Positions 63,936-64,000 of a stretch of DNA of 64,000 nt are shown one piece after another; the stretch's first letter is position 1, and every line of letters starts with the position of its first letter. Location: the NCBI GenBank assembly GCA_036417435.1, contig CM070905.1, positions 24,963,592 to 25,027,591 on the forward strand. The letters run 5' to 3'. This DNA is from Inia geoffrensis (Eukaryota; Chordata; Mammalia; Artiodactyla; Iniidae). The position numbers and the translations under genes are program-made. Under the pieces are notes generated by a model that saw only the letters and a list, made by a program, of their open reading frames with translations, did not search any database and was not told where the DNA came from.

Positions 63936-64000
63936 ATAGCTTATCTGACAGGAGGCTCCCTCTCTCAGAGTTGTCGAGAAACTGATATGATTTTAATTGC

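Overview
The window is mammalian nuclear DNA and almost certainly cetacean, most likely a toothed whale or dolphin. The marker is a tRNA-derived SINE that opens with GGGCTTCCCTGGTGGCGCAG and, in its short form, closes with GAGAGGCCCGCGTACCGC. This is the CHR (CHR-1/CHR-2) SINE group known from cetaceans, hippos and ruminants. There are about thirteen copies, several close to each other in sequence and flanked by clean target-site duplications. Artiodactyl-type L1 3' ends and pan-mammalian MIR, L2, MER5A, MER20 and MLT1 relics fit this assignment. The species cannot be fixed from the sequence alone.

No protein-coding gene, exon set or functional RNA gene can be supported. The longer open frames are mostly the L1 ORF2 C-terminus (9626-10276 and 31304-31780), readings through SINE bodies, or chance frames in L2 and MIR relics. 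The window reads as intergenic or deep intronic DNA: A+T-rich, with no CpG island. Two spliced-exon-like stretches (52133-52332 and 62922-63039) are listed as weak candidates only.

Layout. 1-9 kb: the 3' end of an ERVL-type LTR, L2 and MIR relics, an ERV1-like solo LTR with recognisable CCAAT, TATA and poly(A) signals (about 2838-3180), an MLT1, and an LTR-like repeat at 8035-8475. 9-18 kb: a relatively young 5'-truncated L1, a CHR SINE inserted inside an L2, an MLT1, MER20, and two short CHR SINEs in opposite orientation. 18-27 kb: mostly unassigned DNA holding a small CpG-enriched patch (24190-24480) and a repeat-free A+T-rich stretch (25090-25690). 27-33 kb: an L1 with a twin-priming inversion, L1 3' ends, and a longer decayed L1. 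33-36 kb: unassigned DNA with a cluster of ACGT/CRE-like motifs. 36-46 kb: a back-to-back inverted SINE pair, an ancient LINE interrupted by an older SINE, an L1M, MER5A, a nearly complete ERVL-type LTR, and two long L2 copies. 46-51 kb: a dead L1M/HAL1-like element carrying MIR and L2 insertions, a (GT)22 microsatellite, and L1 and SINE insertions. 51-64 kb: scattered MLT1, L2 and MIR relics and two more SINEs, including a pair of unusually similar MLT1 segments in inverted orientation 1.46 kb apart.

There are no genes to place in a pathway. The biology on show is retroposition: L1 machinery probably mobilised the CHR SINEs, leaving 10-15 bp target-site duplications, and old elements serve as landing sites for younger ones. 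I found no convincing novel molecular system. The most noteworthy structures are the inverted SINE hairpin at 36274-36722, the inverted MLT1 duplication with a palindromic breakpoint at 59157-59341, the motif cluster near 33.95 kb, and several exact short tandem duplications. Repeat family names come from recognition of typical sequence, not from a database search, and boundaries are accurate to roughly 5-30 bases unless a target-site duplication is given.
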